Positions 26,205 through 35,068 of a DNA stretch of 64,000 nucleotides are shown here, piece after piece (position 1 is the first letter of the stretch; each line of letters opens with the position of its first letter). Under the pieces are notes generated by a model. It was given only the letters and a program-made list of their open reading frames with translations, made no database searches and had not been told where the DNA came from. Made by a program: the position numbers and the translations under genes. Source of the stretch: Hymenobacter actinosclerus (GTDB lineage Bacteria > Bacteroidota > Bacteroidia > Cytophagales > Hymenobacteraceae); contig NZ_FOHS01000001.1 in the NCBI RefSeq assembly GCF_900111515.1, forward strand, positions 689,419 to 753,418, read 5' to 3'.

Positions 26205-26501
26205 TCATCCCGCTCTTTTGTACACAATTTTCTCCAGGTTTTCCAGCCGCTGCCGTAGTTCCCGCACTTCAGTTTCCTGGCCGGTTTGGGCGGTCTGAAC
26301 CGTGTCGTAGCGGGCCGTCTGGCGGTTCATAGCGTCAATAACGGCATCAGTCATCCGGTCAAAAGAGTTTTCCATTCGAGAAAATCCTTCATCCATACGC
26401 TGTTGCATTCGCTCCTGCGTCTGCTGCATTTTATCCAACGGAATCAGTATATCGGCTACCACTTCGGGTAGGTCGCGTTTGTTGCGGTTTTCAGAGTCCA
26501 T
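26205..26501 (-). CDS. Small coiled-coil protein
   Basis: A 98-residue hydrophilic protein predicted by eye to be almost all helix, with heptad-like leucine/isoleucine/methionine spacing (MQQTQERMQQRMDEG; RELRQRLENLEKIV). No signal or membrane segment. Function is unknown. It is isolated: 145 bp before the DUF2071 start on one side and 102 bp after the next gene on the other. Coding use is plausible because a clean ATG and stop bracket the coiled coil, but no family is recognised. Confidence 0.6.
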   Translation of the reverse strand: MDSENRNKRDLPEVVADILIPLDKMQQTQERMQQRMDEGFSRMENSFDRMTDAVIDAMNRQTARYDTVQTAQTGQETEVRELRQRLENLEKIVYKRAG

Positions 26502-26603
26502 CAGGGTAGCGTAAACGGTAGCGGTTAAGGAAGGTAGGTAATCCGAGCGGCAACTGCCAGCCGACTGATAACCTTCAGTTGACTTAGCACCACGGCGGCC
26601 CCG

Positions 26604-27122
26604 CTACCAGGTATGCAGCTTGAAACCCAGTTGTCGTGCCCGCATCGCCAGCCCCTCGGTCTGGTCCAGGGCTACTAGGCCCAGCGGGTACGAGTCGCCG
26701 TCGAGGCTGAACTGCACCAGCGCCAAACCGAGTGGCTCCAGCGTATCCTGCACGAGGTCCAGCTGCTCCGGGCCGATTTCGTCGTCGGTTCCCAAGTCCG
26801 GCACTTCCGCCAATAGGGGCTTACCCTGGCGGGCGAGCACGTAGTTCAGGCTGCTCAGCATATCTCCGGCCGTCTCCTGCCAGTCGCACTCTACGGCCAG
26901 GTCTTCGCTCAGCAGGGCATCCAGCAGGGCCAGGTCGCGCAGTTCCTGGGCTGGTATGGCGGCCTCTATGCCGCGTTCGGCCAGCTCCTCAGCAAACTTC
27001 GTGGCATATTCCGTCGGATTGGTGAGCACCAGCTGCAGCCGCTGGGCCAGCTTCGGCGCGGCATCGCCCGCGCCGAAGAGCTTCAGAAAGGCCAGCAAGT
27101 CGGTATTCGTGTTCGTTTGCAT
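26604..27122 (-). CDS. Hypothetical protein (possibly DUF6630-like)
   Basis: A 172-residue cytosolic protein, acidic and mostly helical: LLAFLKLFGAGDAAPKLAQR, a conserved-looking ECDWQETAGDMLSSLNYVLA, then LVQFSLDGDSYPLGLVAL and a C-terminal RARQLGFKLHTW. The order of segments reminds me of DUF6630, but this is from memory and uncertain. The start at 27122 (MQTNTNTDL) fits better than the upstream ORF start because the preceding residues are not family-like. It follows typA on the same strand across a strong hairpin. Confidence 0.65.
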   Translation of the reverse strand: MQTNTNTDLLAFLKLFGAGDAAPKLAQRLQLVLTNPTEYATKFAEELAERGIEAAIPAQELRDLALLDALLSEDLAVECDWQETAGDMLSSLNYVLARQGKPLLAEVPDLGTDDEIGPEQLDLVQDTLEPLGLALVQFSLDGDSYPLGLVALDQTEGLAMRARQLGFKLHTW

Positions 27123-27179
27123 AAGCTGCCGGTAAGTAAAGGATGGATTGGAAGAATGGGCCAGTTGACCCCGGTTACG

Positions 27180-27213
27180 CAAAGGGGGCCCGACTTGCGC
27201 CGGGCCCCCTTTG
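27180..27213 (-). terminator. Strong hairpin after typA
   Basis: CAAAGGGGGCCCG pairs with CGGGCCCCCTTTG over 13 bp around an 8-base loop, 25 bases past the typA stop. It lacks a long U-tract on the minus strand. Confidence 0.7.
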
Positions 27214-27237
27214 TAGAAATCGAATGCTAGAAATCGA

Positions 27238-29046
27238 CTAGTCCACTTTCTTAGCCGAACGAAGACGCTCGTTCTCGTCGAGCAGGATCTTGCGCATCCG
27301 GATCGACTTGGGCGTTACCTCCAGGTACTCATCCTTCTGGATGTATTCCATGGCCTCTTCGAGCGAGAACTGGCGCTTGGGAACAATCTTAACGTTGTCG
27401 TCGGTACCCGAAGCGCGCATGTTGGTCAGCTTCTTGCCCTTCTGAATGTTGATGGTCAGGTCGTTGGGGCGGGTGTGCTCGCCGATAACCTGGCCCGAGT
27501 ACACCTCTTCTCCCGGATCAACGAAGAACTCGCCGCGGTCCTGCATCTTATCGATGGTGTAGGCCGTGCCGGCACCCGTGTCCATGGAAATCAGCGAACC
27601 AGCAATGCGGCCCGGAATCACGCCCTTATGCGGCTCGTAGGCCGAGAAGCGGTGGTTCATGATGGCCTCGCCGGCGGTGGCGGTCAGCACGTTGTTACGC
27701 AGGCCAATCAGGCCCCGGGCCGGAATGTTGAACTCCAGGTGCTGCAGGTCGCCCTTGGGCTCCATGATGGTCAGCTCGCCCTTGCGCATCGTTACCAGCT
27801 CAATCACCTTGCCGGCCGTTTCCTCCGGTACATCGACCACCAGGTGCTCGATGGGCTCCAGACGGTGGCCGTTGTCATCTTCCTGGAACAGCACCTGGGG
27901 CTGGCCCACCTGCAACTCGAAACCTTCGCGGCGCATGGTCTCAATCAGCACCGACAAGTGCAGAATGCCGCGGCCGTACACCAGGAACGTGTCCTCGCGG
28001 TCGGTTTCCTTTACGCGCAGGGCCAGGTTTTTCTCGGTTTCCTTGAACAACCGGTCGCGCAGGTGGCGCGAGGTCACAAACTTGCCTTCCTTACCGAAGA
28101 AGGGCGAGTTGTTGATGGTGAAGAGCATGTTCATCGTCGGCTCGTCGATGCTGATAACCGACAGGCCCTCGGGGTTGTCGGCGTCGGCCAGCGTGTCGCC
28201 GATGTCGAAGCCTTCGATGCCCGTTACGGCGCAGATTTCGCCCGAGCTAACCTCGGCTACTTTCGTGCGGCCCAGGCCTTCGAACACTTGCAGCTCTTTG
28301 ATTTTTACCTTCTTGATGGTGCCGTCGCGCTTCACCAGGCTCATGTTGGCGCCTTCCTTCAGCGTACCGCGGTGCACGCGGCCAATGCCGATGCGGCCCA
28401 CGAACGACGAGTAGTCGAGCGAGGTAATCTGCATCTGGGGCGTGCCCTCCAGGGTTGGGGCGGCCGGGATGGAAGCCACTACGGCGTCGAGCAGCGGGAT
28501 GATGCTGTCGGTTTTTACCTTCCAGTCGGTGCTCATCCAGCCCTGCTTCGAAGAGCCGTACAGCGTGACGAAGTCCAGCTGGTCTTCGCTTGCGCCGAGG
28601 TTGAACATGAGGTCGAACACCTGCTCGTGCACCTCATCGGGCCGGCAGTTTTCCTTGTCTACTTTATTGACTACCACGATGGGCTTGAGGCCCAGGTCGA
28701 TGGCTTTGCCCAGCACGAAACGGGTCTGGGGCATAGCGCCTTCGAAGGCATCGACGAGCAGCAGCACGCCGTCGGCCATCTTGAGCACCCGCTCCACCTC
28801 GCCGCCGAAGTCGGCGTGACCGGGGGTGTCGATGATGTTGATTTTTACGTCTTTGTACCGAACCGATACGTTTTTGGAGACGATAGTAATGCCTCGCTCA
28901 CGCTCCAGATCATTGTTGTCGAGGATGAGGTCGTCGAACTGCTGGTGTTCGTCGAACAGCTTCGAGGCGTGAATGATCTTGTCCACGAGCGTGGTTTTGC
29001 CGTGGTCAACGTGCGCAATGATGGCGATATTCCGAATGTTCTGCAT
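27238..29046 (-). CDS. typA: Ribosome-associated translational GTPase TypA/BipA
   Basis: A 602-residue GTPase that binds the ribosome and aids 50S assembly and stress growth. G motifs are in order: AHVDHGKTT (G1), a switch I region with RERGITI, DTPGHADFGGE (G3) and VVNKVDKEN (G4). EF-G-like domains and the TypA-specific C-terminal domain (GLIGLRNNVLTATAGEA, ERLRSAKKVD at the end) follow. The start at 29046 (MQNIRNIAII) is the family start; the frame continues upstream without homology. A TACATTTG box lies 19 nt before it. Confidence 0.95.
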   Translation of the reverse strand: MQNIRNIAIIAHVDHGKTTLVDKIIHASKLFDEHQQFDDLILDNNDLERERGITIVSKNVSVRYKDVKINIIDTPGHADFGGEVERVLKMADGVLLLVDAFEGAMPQTRFVLGKAIDLGLKPIVVVNKVDKENCRPDEVHEQVFDLMFNLGASEDQLDFVTLYGSSKQGWMSTDWKVKTDSIIPLLDAVVASIPAAPTLEGTPQMQITSLDYSSFVGRIGIGRVHRGTLKEGANMSLVKRDGTIKKVKIKELQVFEGLGRTKVAEVSSGEICAVTGIEGFDIGDTLADADNPEGLSVISIDEPTMNMLFTINNSPFFGKEGKFVTSRHLRDRLFKETEKNLALRVKETDREDTFLVYGRGILHLSVLIETMRREGFELQVGQPQVLFQEDDNGHRLEPIEHLVVDVPEETAGKVIELVTMRKGELTIMEPKGDLQHLEFNIPARGLIGLRNNVLTATAGEAIMNHRFSAYEPHKGVIPGRIAGSLISMDTGAGTAYTIDKMQDRGEFFVDPGEEVYSGQVIGEHTRPNDLTINIQKGKKLTNMRASGTDDNVKIVPKRQFSLEEAMEYIQKDEYLEVTPKSIRMRKILLDENERLRSAKKVD

Positions 29047-29065
29047 ACAGGGGTTTTTGCGGGTG

Positions 29066-29073
29066 CAAATGTA
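29066..29073 (-). promoter_or_regulatory. -7 box TACATTTG for typA
   Basis: A perfect TAnnTTTG box on the minus strand lies 19 nt before the typA ATG. A -33 element is not clear. Confidence 0.55.
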
Positions 29074-29279
29074 CGTAATAATGAGCGTAAATTCAGCCGG
29101 CCCCTTAATTGCACGGAAGCGCAGAAAAGATGGCGCCGCCGGCGGCCAACCCATTGAGCCGCTGCAAGTCGCGTAAATCTGCCCCTCAGGCGGCCTCAGG
29201 CCCCCAACCGAACTGGATGCGGCCCGCGTATGTTGTTTACCCGTCGGCTCTTCCGGCTGACCTGCCTTCACAAAAAAAT

Positions 29280-29861
29280 ATGCAACCCATGCGCTCTTCC
29301 CTCCTGATTCTGCTGCTTTCAGCCGCCACATTTAGCACCGCCTGCTCGCAGGCTACCTCCCGCGACACCAAAATGGATGCCGCCGATTCGCCCCGCGGAA
29401 CAACAACTGCTTCGGCCGCCGGCAAGGAGTATCCGAAGCCCCAGCCCGTAACGGGCAAGCCCGGCGAATTCCCGGTGCAGAAAACCGATGCCGAGTGGAA
29501 AAAGCAGCTCACGGCCGAGCAATACTTTATCCTGCGCCAGCAGGGCACCGAAAAGCCCTTCGACAACCCCTACAACGATAACCACGAGAAGGGCAACTAC
29601 TACTGCGCCGCCGACGGCAACCTTCTCTTCACCTCGGAAGCCAAGTTTGAGTCGGGCACCGGCTGGCCCAGCTTCTGGGCCCCGGCGGCCAACAGCAGCC
29701 TCAAAATAGTGACCGACAATAGCTATGGCATGACCCGCGACGGGCTGGTATGCGCCCAGTGCGGCGGCCACCTGGGTCACGTCTTCAACGACGGCCCCAA
29801 GCCCACCGGCCTGCGCTACTGCATGGATTCGTACGGCATGACCTTCAAGAAAGCAGAGTAG
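29280..29861 (+). CDS. msrB: Peptide-methionine (R)-S-oxide reductase, lipoprotein form
   Basis: A 193-residue MsrB that reduces R-methionine sulfoxide in proteins, here probably periplasmic or outer-membrane-anchored because residues 1-22 form a lipoprotein signal (STAC, Cys22). Core motifs: [42 protein letters not shown] and the catalytic [11 protein letters not shown] with Cys181. Of the usual two CxxC zinc motifs, the second is intact (158, 161); the first reads YCAADG, with Asp at 112 in place of Cys. The start at 29280 is taken for the signal peptide; the Met three residues later is equally possible. Confidence 0.9.
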   Translation: MQPMRSSLLILLLSAATFSTACSQATSRDTKMDAADSPRGTTTASAAGKEYPKPQPVTGKPGEFPVQKTDAEWKKQLTAEQYFILRQQGTEKPFDNPYNDNHEKGNYYCAADGNLLFTSEAKFESGTGWPSFWAPAANSSLKIVTDNSYGMTRDGLVCAQCGGHLGHVFNDGPKPTGLRYCMDSYGMTFKKAE

Positions 29862-29934
29862 CTATTTTAAGAAGCAAGCCGAAGCCGCATAAAAGCGCCT
29901 GCCCGGGCCAACTTCGCGCCCGTGCCGCCGTTAG

Positions 29935-29969
29935 CAACAGAGCCGCCTCATTCTGGGGCGGCTCTGTTG
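29935..29969 (+). terminator. Hairpin after msrB
   Basis: CAACAGAGCCGCC and GGCGGCTCTGTTG form a perfect 13-bp stem with a 9-base loop, ending just before the next gene start. Confidence 0.75.
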
Positions 29970-29978
29970 CCTTATGCC

Positions 29979-30323
29979 ATGAAAACTGCCGTCGTACTTC
30001 GTTTGCTTCTGCCTGCTGCACTGCTGATTAGCAGCTGCTCCGCCTCGCAGGAAACCGTTGGCGAGGAAGCCAGTGTGCGGCGCGTGCCCAGCCGGATTGC
30101 TACCGACGCCGACCGCCAAGCGGCCTACAACAGCAACGCCGGCTACGGCGGGGCCACGCCCGATGCTACCCCTAACCGGGTCCGGCTTGGCGAGCAGGCC
30201 AGCGGCATTAATTCGCAGAAAAACCCCGAAACCCTCAATACTGACAACAACAACACGGCCACGCCCGAAACCCGCATGCGCCGCGCGAAAGGTGCCCCCG
30301 CCGACACGCTGCGCCTGCCGTAA
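29979..30323 (+). CDS. Small hypothetical lipoprotein
   Basis: A 114-residue protein with a clear lipoprotein signal (MKTAVVLRLLLPAALLISSC, Cys20) and a hydrophilic, apparently disordered mature part rich in N, T, A and R. No domain is recognised. The start at 29979 follows the msrB hairpin by nine bases, so it may be read through from msrB or have its own promoter; no clear box is seen. A bidirectional terminator follows at 30377-30426. Confidence 0.6.
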   Translation: MKTAVVLRLLLPAALLISSCSASQETVGEEASVRRVPSRIATDADRQAAYNSNAGYGGATPDATPNRVRLGEQASGINSQKNPETLNTDNNNTATPETRMRRAKGAPADTLRLP

Positions 30324-30376
30324 CTCTGCAAAAAGGGTGGGGTAGGAGCACGCTTCGCACCCTACTTCGTAATGAG

Positions 30377-30426
30377 TAAAGCCCCAACAGGCCGCTGCTT
30401 TCTGGCAACGGGCCGTTGGGGCTTTA
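30377..30426. terminator. Bidirectional hairpin between convergent genes
   Basis: TAAAGCCCCAAC at 30377-30388 pairs perfectly with GTTGGGGCTTTA at 30415-30426, with further GGCC pairing inside. It separates the small lipoprotein (+) and the basic protein (-). Confidence 0.75.
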
Positions 30427-30454
30427 GTTCAGCAGGGCAGCGTGTAAACCGCCC

Positions 30455-31111
30455 TTACGAACCCGTTTCAGCTGCGGACGAGTTGCCGTCAGTAGCCGCT
30501 GCGGGCTTGCGGGCGGCCCGTGAGTGGCTTGCGGTAGCGCCGGGCGCTTTGGCCACTGCGGGCTTGGCCGTTGCGGCCCGGCTGGTTTTGGTTGCGGGTT
30601 TGGCGGCCGTTGTGCTGCTGGGGCGGCGGCGCGTAGCAGGTTTGGCGTCGGGGGCGGCTGCGGTGTCGGGCAGTGTGGCCGGGTCGGAGGTGGCCGAAAT
30701 GCTGTCGGAGGCGGCCGGGGTGCCGGTTTCGTGGCCGCGCACTATCGTGTGCAGGGCCTGCTCGAAGAGGTGCTCCACATCGACGTCGAGGCGGCGGGTG
30801 GCGTCCTTTACCACTTCCTGCAGCTTGGTTTTGGTATCCTTCCGGATGCGCTTCACTACCTCGTTGATGCGGCCGTCCAGCTCCTTCTGCAGCTGCTTGG
30901 CGGCTTGCTTGAGGGCTTTTTTCTGGCTGTCCTTTTTGCCCGCTTTTTGGCTGCTAAGGGCAGTCGAAGCTGATTTGGCGGCTTTCGCCGCCTTCGCCTG
31001 CGCCTTGGCGGCAGGGTCGGCGGCTACTTTTGCGGACTTGCCTTTTTTGGCCGATTTCTCTTTTTTCGACTTGTCTTTTTTAGCCGACTTCTCTTTGGAT
31101 GACTTGCTCAT
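30455..31111 (-). CDS. Lys/Ala-rich, histone H1-like basic protein
   Basis: A 218-residue strongly basic protein. Residues 1-60 are K/A/S-rich with repeats of KKxKSxK type; 65-120 form a helix with heptad features ([20 protein letters not shown]); the tail from about 125 is A/T/P/K/R-rich with repeated [22 protein letters not shown] words, like H1-type nucleoid proteins (HctB-like). DNA binding is inferred from composition only. It is divergent from metG. The low-complexity composition makes family assignment unsafe. Confidence 0.6.
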   Translation of the reverse strand: MSKSSKEKSAKKDKSKKEKSAKKGKSAKVAADPAAKAQAKAAKAAKSASTALSSQKAGKKDSQKKALKQAAKQLQKELDGRINEVVKRIRKDTKTKLQEVVKDATRRLDVDVEHLFEQALHTIVRGHETGTPAASDSISATSDPATLPDTAAAPDAKPATRRRPSSTTAAKPATKTSRAATAKPAVAKAPGATASHSRAARKPAAATDGNSSAAETGS

Positions 31112-31323
31112 GGTGGGAACCGGAAAATGTTGAGAAAGAAAGGATTACTGCTAGATACGGCTTGCTGCGCCAACGGTTCAGTTTAATAGCGTTCTTCTTA
31201 TGTATATCCGATGCCCGGTGCCCCCTGATAATTCCCTGGCCGGCACGGTTCCTCGTTTTACTCGTTCCTTTGCATTCCCGCGGCCAACCGGCCGTTTTTC
31301 CAGCTGATTCCCTGCTTCCGAAT

Positions 31324-33372
31324 ATGCCTGATTTACCCCAACGCTATACCGTCACGGCCGCGCTGCCCTACGCCAACGGCCCCGTGCACATCGGCCACCT
31401 GGCCGGCGTGTACCTGCCCGCCGACATCTACGTGCGCTACCTGCGCGCCCAGCAGCGCGACGTAAAATTCATCTGCGGCTCCGACGAGCACGGCGTGCCC
31501 ATCACCATCCGGGCCCAGAAGGAGGGCGTCACGCCCCAGCAGGTGGTCGACAAGTACCACGCCCTCATCGGCGACTCGTTCCGCGACTTCGGCGTGTCGT
31601 TCGACATTTACTCGCGCACCTCCTCGAAAGTCCATGCCGAAACAGCCAGCGACTTTTTTGTCAAGCTCTACAACGAGGGTAAATTTATCGAGCAGGTATC
31701 AGAGCAGTACTATGATGAAAAGGCCGACCAGTTTCTGGCCGACCGCTACATCGTGGGCACCTGCCCCAACTGCGGCAACGACAACGCCTACGGCGACCAG
31801 TGCGAGAAGTGCGGCACTTCATTGAGTCCGACCGAACTCATCAACCCGCGCTCCATGCTGAGCGGCAACCAGCCCGTGCTGCGCGAAACCAAGCACTGGT
31901 ACCTGCCCCTGAACGAGTACGAGCCCTGGCTGCGCGCCTGGATTGTGGAGGGCCACAAGCACGACTGGAAGGCCAACGTGTACGGCCAGTGCAAGAGCTG
32001 GATTGACCAGGGCCTGCTGCCCCGGGCCGTCACGCGCGACCTCGACTGGGGCGTACCCGTGCCGGTGCCCGGCGGCGAGGGCAAGGTGCTCTACGTGTGG
32101 TTTGATGCGCCCATTGGCTATATCTCGGCCACCAAGGAGCTGCTGCCTGATGGTGCCTGGGAGCCCTACTGGAAAGATGCCGGCACCCAGCTCGTGCACT
32201 TCATCGGCAAGGATAACATCGTGTTCCACTGCATCATCTTTCCCACGATGCTTAAGGCCCACGGCGAGTTCATCTTGCCCACCAACGTGCCCGCCAACGA
32301 GTTCCTGAACCTGGAGGGCGACAAAATCAGCACCAGCCGCAACTGGGCCGTGTGGCTGCACGAGTACCTGCACGATTTCCCCGGCCAGGCCGACGTGCTG
32401 CGCTACGTGCTCTGCGCCAACGCCCCCGAAACCAAGGACAACGACTTCACCTGGAAAGACTTCCAGGCCCGCAACAACAACGAGCTGGTAGCCAACCTGG
32501 GCAACTTCGTGAACCGGGCCGTGGTACTTACCCACAAGTTTTTCGGGGGCCAGGTGCCCGCCAGCGCCGGTTTCACTGCTGAAGATGAGGAGGCCCTGCG
32601 CCAGATGGCCGAGTTTCCGGCCCGCATCGGCGAGCTGATTGAAAACTACCGCTTCCGCGAGGCGCTGGCCGAGCTGATGAACCTCTCGCGCCTGGGCAAC
32701 AAGTATCTGGCCGACCAGGAGCCCTGGAAGCTCATTAAAACCGATGAGGCCCGCACCGGCACGGTATTGCACGTGGCCCTGCAGCTGGCCGCCAGCCTCG
32801 TCACGCTGCTCGAACCCTTCCTGCCCGAAGCCGCGGCCCGCCTCGGCCGCATGCTGAACACCGAAAAAGGCCCCTGGTCCCAGGCCGGCCGGCCCAACGC
32901 GCTGCTCGCCGGCCACCCGCTGGCCGAAGCCGCCCTGCTGTTCACCAAAATCGAAGACGCCACCGTGGAAGCCCAGGTACAAAAGCTGCTCAACACCAAA
33001 AAAGCCAACGAGCTGGCCGCCGCCGTTTCCGCCCCCGCCAAGCAGGATATCAGCTTCGAACAGTTCCAGCAGATGGATTTGCGCATCGGTACCATCGTGG
33101 CCGCCGAGAAGGTGGCCAAGACCAAAAAACTGCTCAAGCTGAGCGTGGACTTAGGTTTCGACGAGCCCCGCACCATCGTGAGCGGCATTGCCGAGCACTT
33201 TCTGCCCGAGGCCCTGGTAGGCCAGCAGGTGCAGGTGCTGCTCAACCTTGCCCCCCGCGAAATCAAAGGCATCCAGAGCCAGGGCATGCTGCTAATGGCC
33301 GAAAACGCCGACGGCGTGCTCAGCCTCATGCAGCCCAGCAGCCCCGTACGGCCCGGTTCGGGCGTGGCGTAG
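31324..33372 (+). CDS. metG: Methionyl-tRNA synthetase
   Basis: A 682-residue class I synthetase charging tRNA-Met. HIGH appears as GPVHIGH near residue 19-22, the zinc knuckle as CPNCG and CEKCG near 148-166, and the KMSKS loop as DKISTS near 333. A C-terminal tRNA-binding (Trbp111-type) domain ([21 protein letters not shown]) is fused, as in dimeric MetG. The frame is open from 31099, but family sequence begins at 31324 ([20 protein letters not shown]). A TTCCTTTG sequence lies upstream as a weak -7 candidate. It converges with pth across a hairpin repeat. Confidence 0.95.
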   Translation: MPDLPQRYTVTAALPYANGPVHIGHLAGVYLPADIYVRYLRAQQRDVKFICGSDEHGVPITIRAQKEGVTPQQVVDKYHALIGDSFRDFGVSFDIYSRTSSKVHAETASDFFVKLYNEGKFIEQVSEQYYDEKADQFLADRYIVGTCPNCGNDNAYGDQCEKCGTSLSPTELINPRSMLSGNQPVLRETKHWYLPLNEYEPWLRAWIVEGHKHDWKANVYGQCKSWIDQGLLPRAVTRDLDWGVPVPVPGGEGKVLYVWFDAPIGYISATKELLPDGAWEPYWKDAGTQLVHFIGKDNIVFHCIIFPTMLKAHGEFILPTNVPANEFLNLEGDKISTSRNWAVWLHEYLHDFPGQADVLRYVLCANAPETKDNDFTWKDFQARNNNELVANLGNFVNRAVVLTHKFFGGQVPASAGFTAEDEEALRQMAEFPARIGELIENYRFREALAELMNLSRLGNKYLADQEPWKLIKTDEARTGTVLHVALQLAASLVTLLEPFLPEAAARLGRMLNTEKGPWSQAGRPNALLAGHPLAEAALLFTKIEDATVEAQVQKLLNTKKANELAAAVSAPAKQDISFEQFQQMDLRIGTIVAAEKVAKTKKLLKLSVDLGFDEPRTIVSGIAEHFLPEALVGQQVQVLLNLAPREIKGIQSQGMLLMAENADGVLSLMQPSSPVRPGSGVA

Positions 33373-33391
33373 GGCCTAGATAAACGAAGAC

Positions 33392-33484
33392 GCCTGTCAT
33401 CCTGAGCAGCGCGAAGGACCTTATCACGTTTGAGCAATTCATTGCCGCGTAATAAGGTCCTTCGCTCCGCTCAGGATGACAGGC
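33392..33484. repeat. GTCATCCTGAGC-type inverted repeat between metG and pth
   Basis: Arms of 33 bp with few mismatches pair GCCTGTCATCCTGAGC with its complement; the loop is 27 bp and TTTTTATT follows on the plus strand. It can terminate metG and probably pth on the other strand. Confidence 0.85.
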
Positions 33485-33526
33485 TTTTTATTGTTTAGCT
33501 CACTTCTCACTACCTCCTGCTCACCT

Positions 33527-34099
33527 CTACGCCTCTTTCACATTCACCACGTTCATCGCCCGCTCCACGCCTTGCATGCCGAAGGCTAGCACCGCTTCGC
33601 CGGCTTTTTCGAGGCGGGCGTCGAGGTCAATTTTCTCGTCTTCGGAGAACGGACTGAGTACGTAATCGACCTGGCGGCCGCGGCCGAAGCTGGCGTCGAT
33701 GCCGAAACGGAGGCGGGCGTACTCGTCGGTGCCCAGGGTTTCCTGGATGTGCTTAAGGCCGTTTTGGCCGCCGGCCGAGCCCTTGGCTTTCAGCCGGAGC
33801 TTGCCGAAGGGCAGGGCCAGGTCGTCGGTTACCACCAGCAATTGTGCCTTGTCGATTTTGAGGGCGCTCAGCCAGTGGGCGGCGGCCTTGCCGCTCAGGT
33901 TCATGTAGGTGGTCGGCTTCACGAGCACAAACCGGCGGCCCTTGTGCTTGAACTCGGTAGTAAAGGCGTGTCGGCCCAGTTGCCAGGGGGCGGCTTCGTG
34001 CTTGCGGGCCAGCCAGTCGCCCACCATAAAGCCCACATTGTGCCGCGTATTGGCGTACTCAGGCCCGATATTGCCCAGGCATAAAATTAAAAAGACCAC
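33527..34099 (-). CDS. pth: Peptidyl-tRNA hydrolase
   Basis: A 190-residue (from the GTG at 34099) enzyme releasing tRNA from peptidyl-tRNA. Family motifs: LGNIGPEYANTRHNVGF with the catalytic His, KPTTYMNLSG, DDLALPFGKLRLKAKGSAGG, NGLKHI and RLRFGI. An alternative GTG at 34123 adds eight residues that lie inside an AATCCGTG repeat and is not favoured on family length. The first core strand reads VVFLILCLGN, with Cys where Gly is common. The start region abuts the repeat at 34107-34353, which separates it from rplY. Confidence 0.9.
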   Translation of the reverse strand: MVFLILCLGNIGPEYANTRHNVGFMVGDWLARKHEAAPWQLGRHAFTTEFKHKGRRFVLVKPTTYMNLSGKAAAHWLSALKIDKAQLLVVTDDLALPFGKLRLKAKGSAGGQNGLKHIQETLGTDEYARLRFGIDASFGRGRQVDYVLSPFSEDEKIDLDARLEKAGEAVLAFGMQGVERAMNVVNVKEA

Positions 34100-34106
34100 G
34101 TACTCA

Positions 34107-34353
34107 GGATCACGGATTAGCACGGATTTTAACGGATTGCACGGATTTTGTAGCCGGCTCCATGCGGGGAATCCGTGGAAGACCCCCAGTGCAAAAGTAA
34201 GCGGCGTTGCGCAAAGCAGCCGTTACCTAAAAAGCAAAAGAGCCGCTCCAGCAGTGGAGCGGCTCTTTTATTAAAAACCGGAATAAGAACAGTTACAGCG
34301 AATCGACTACGAAATCCGTGCAATCCGTTAAAATCTGAGCTAATCTGTGATCC
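34107..34353. repeat. Long inverted repeat with AATCCGTG-word arms
   Basis: Arms of about 43 bp (GGATCACGGATTAGCACGG and its partner ending GTGATCC) lie at 34107-34149 and 34311-34353 and pair with a few mismatches. The left arm lies at the start of pth and the right arm ends one base before the rplY stop codon. A true terminator hairpin sits between them. Confidence 0.8.
34236..34269. terminator. Hairpin downstream of rplY, bracketed by the repeat
   Basis: AAAAGAGCCGCTCCA pairs perfectly with TGGAGCGGCTCTTTT around a 4-base loop, with A/T tracts on both sides; suitable as a rho-independent terminator on the minus strand after rplY. Confidence 0.8.
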
Positions 34354-34926
34354 TTATTTGTCAGCCTGTAGCTGGCCTTTGAGGGCACGGGGGATGGCCA
34401 CGGTAGCAATGGGGGCGGCGGGGCTGCTGAGGATGGTGTAGCCCTTTGGCTCCACGGCACTCACCTTGATGGATTTGCCGAGGGCCAGGTCCGAAATGTT
34501 CACCTCTACCGAGTCGGGTAGGTTTTCGGGGGTAGCCTTTACTTTGATTTTGCGGAGCTTGCTCACCAGCTTGCCACCGGCCAGTACGCCCGGCGATACG
34601 CCTACGTACTTCACGGGAACCTCCATTTTCACTTCTTTGCCTTCCTGCAGCTCCAGGAAGTCAACGTGCAGCAGCATTTCGTTCACGGGGTGGAACTGCG
34701 AATCCTGCACGATGGCGCGGTAGTGCGTGCCCTCAATGTTGAGGTCGACGATGTGCACCTCGGGGGTGTACAGCAACTCGCGGAACAGGATGGCAGGAAC
34801 GGAGAAGTGCACTTGCTCGGCGCCGCCGTACAGTACGCATGGTACGTACGATTCGAGGCGGACCGCTTTGGCGTCCTTCTTACCGAGATTCGCTCTTTTA
34901 AACCCTACAATCTCGAGGCTTTTCAT
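34354..34926 (-). CDS. rplY: 50S ribosomal protein L25/general stress protein Ctc
   Basis: A 190-residue two-domain L25 of the longer Ctc type that binds 5S rRNA. It opens MKSLEIVGFKRANLGKKDAK, with the N-terminal L25 domain (VPCVLYGGAEQVHFSVPA, DLNIEGTHYRAIVQDSQFHP, HVDFLEL) and the C-terminal TL5-like beta domain (VNISDLALGKSIKVSAVEPK). The start at 34926 is the family start; upstream in-frame sequence is unrelated. pth lies next downstream, a common arrangement. A TATCTTTG box lies 52 nt upstream. Confidence 0.93.
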   Translation of the reverse strand: MKSLEIVGFKRANLGKKDAKAVRLESYVPCVLYGGAEQVHFSVPAILFRELLYTPEVHIVDLNIEGTHYRAIVQDSQFHPVNEMLLHVDFLELQEGKEVKMEVPVKYVGVSPGVLAGGKLVSKLRKIKVKATPENLPDSVEVNISDLALGKSIKVSAVEPKGYTILSSPAAPIATVAIPRALKGQLQADK

Positions 34927-34978
34927 AAAAGTGTGCTTTGGAGGAAAATTCGCTCGCCCACAGCAGGCAAACGGGCCG

Positions 34979-34986
34979 CAAAGATA
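34979..34986 (-). promoter_or_regulatory. -7 box TATCTTTG for rplY
   Basis: On the minus strand TATCTTTG is preceded by TTTC after 19 bases, close to the TTTG-N19-TAnnTTTG Bacteroidota pattern, and lies 52 nt before the rplY ATG. Confidence 0.55.
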
Positions 34987-35068
34987 GGCAGATGGATTGG
35001 GAATTGAAACCCCGGCGGCCACCAGACTTTACCACCCCTCGCCGGCCCGGCATCGGGCCCTCAAACCG

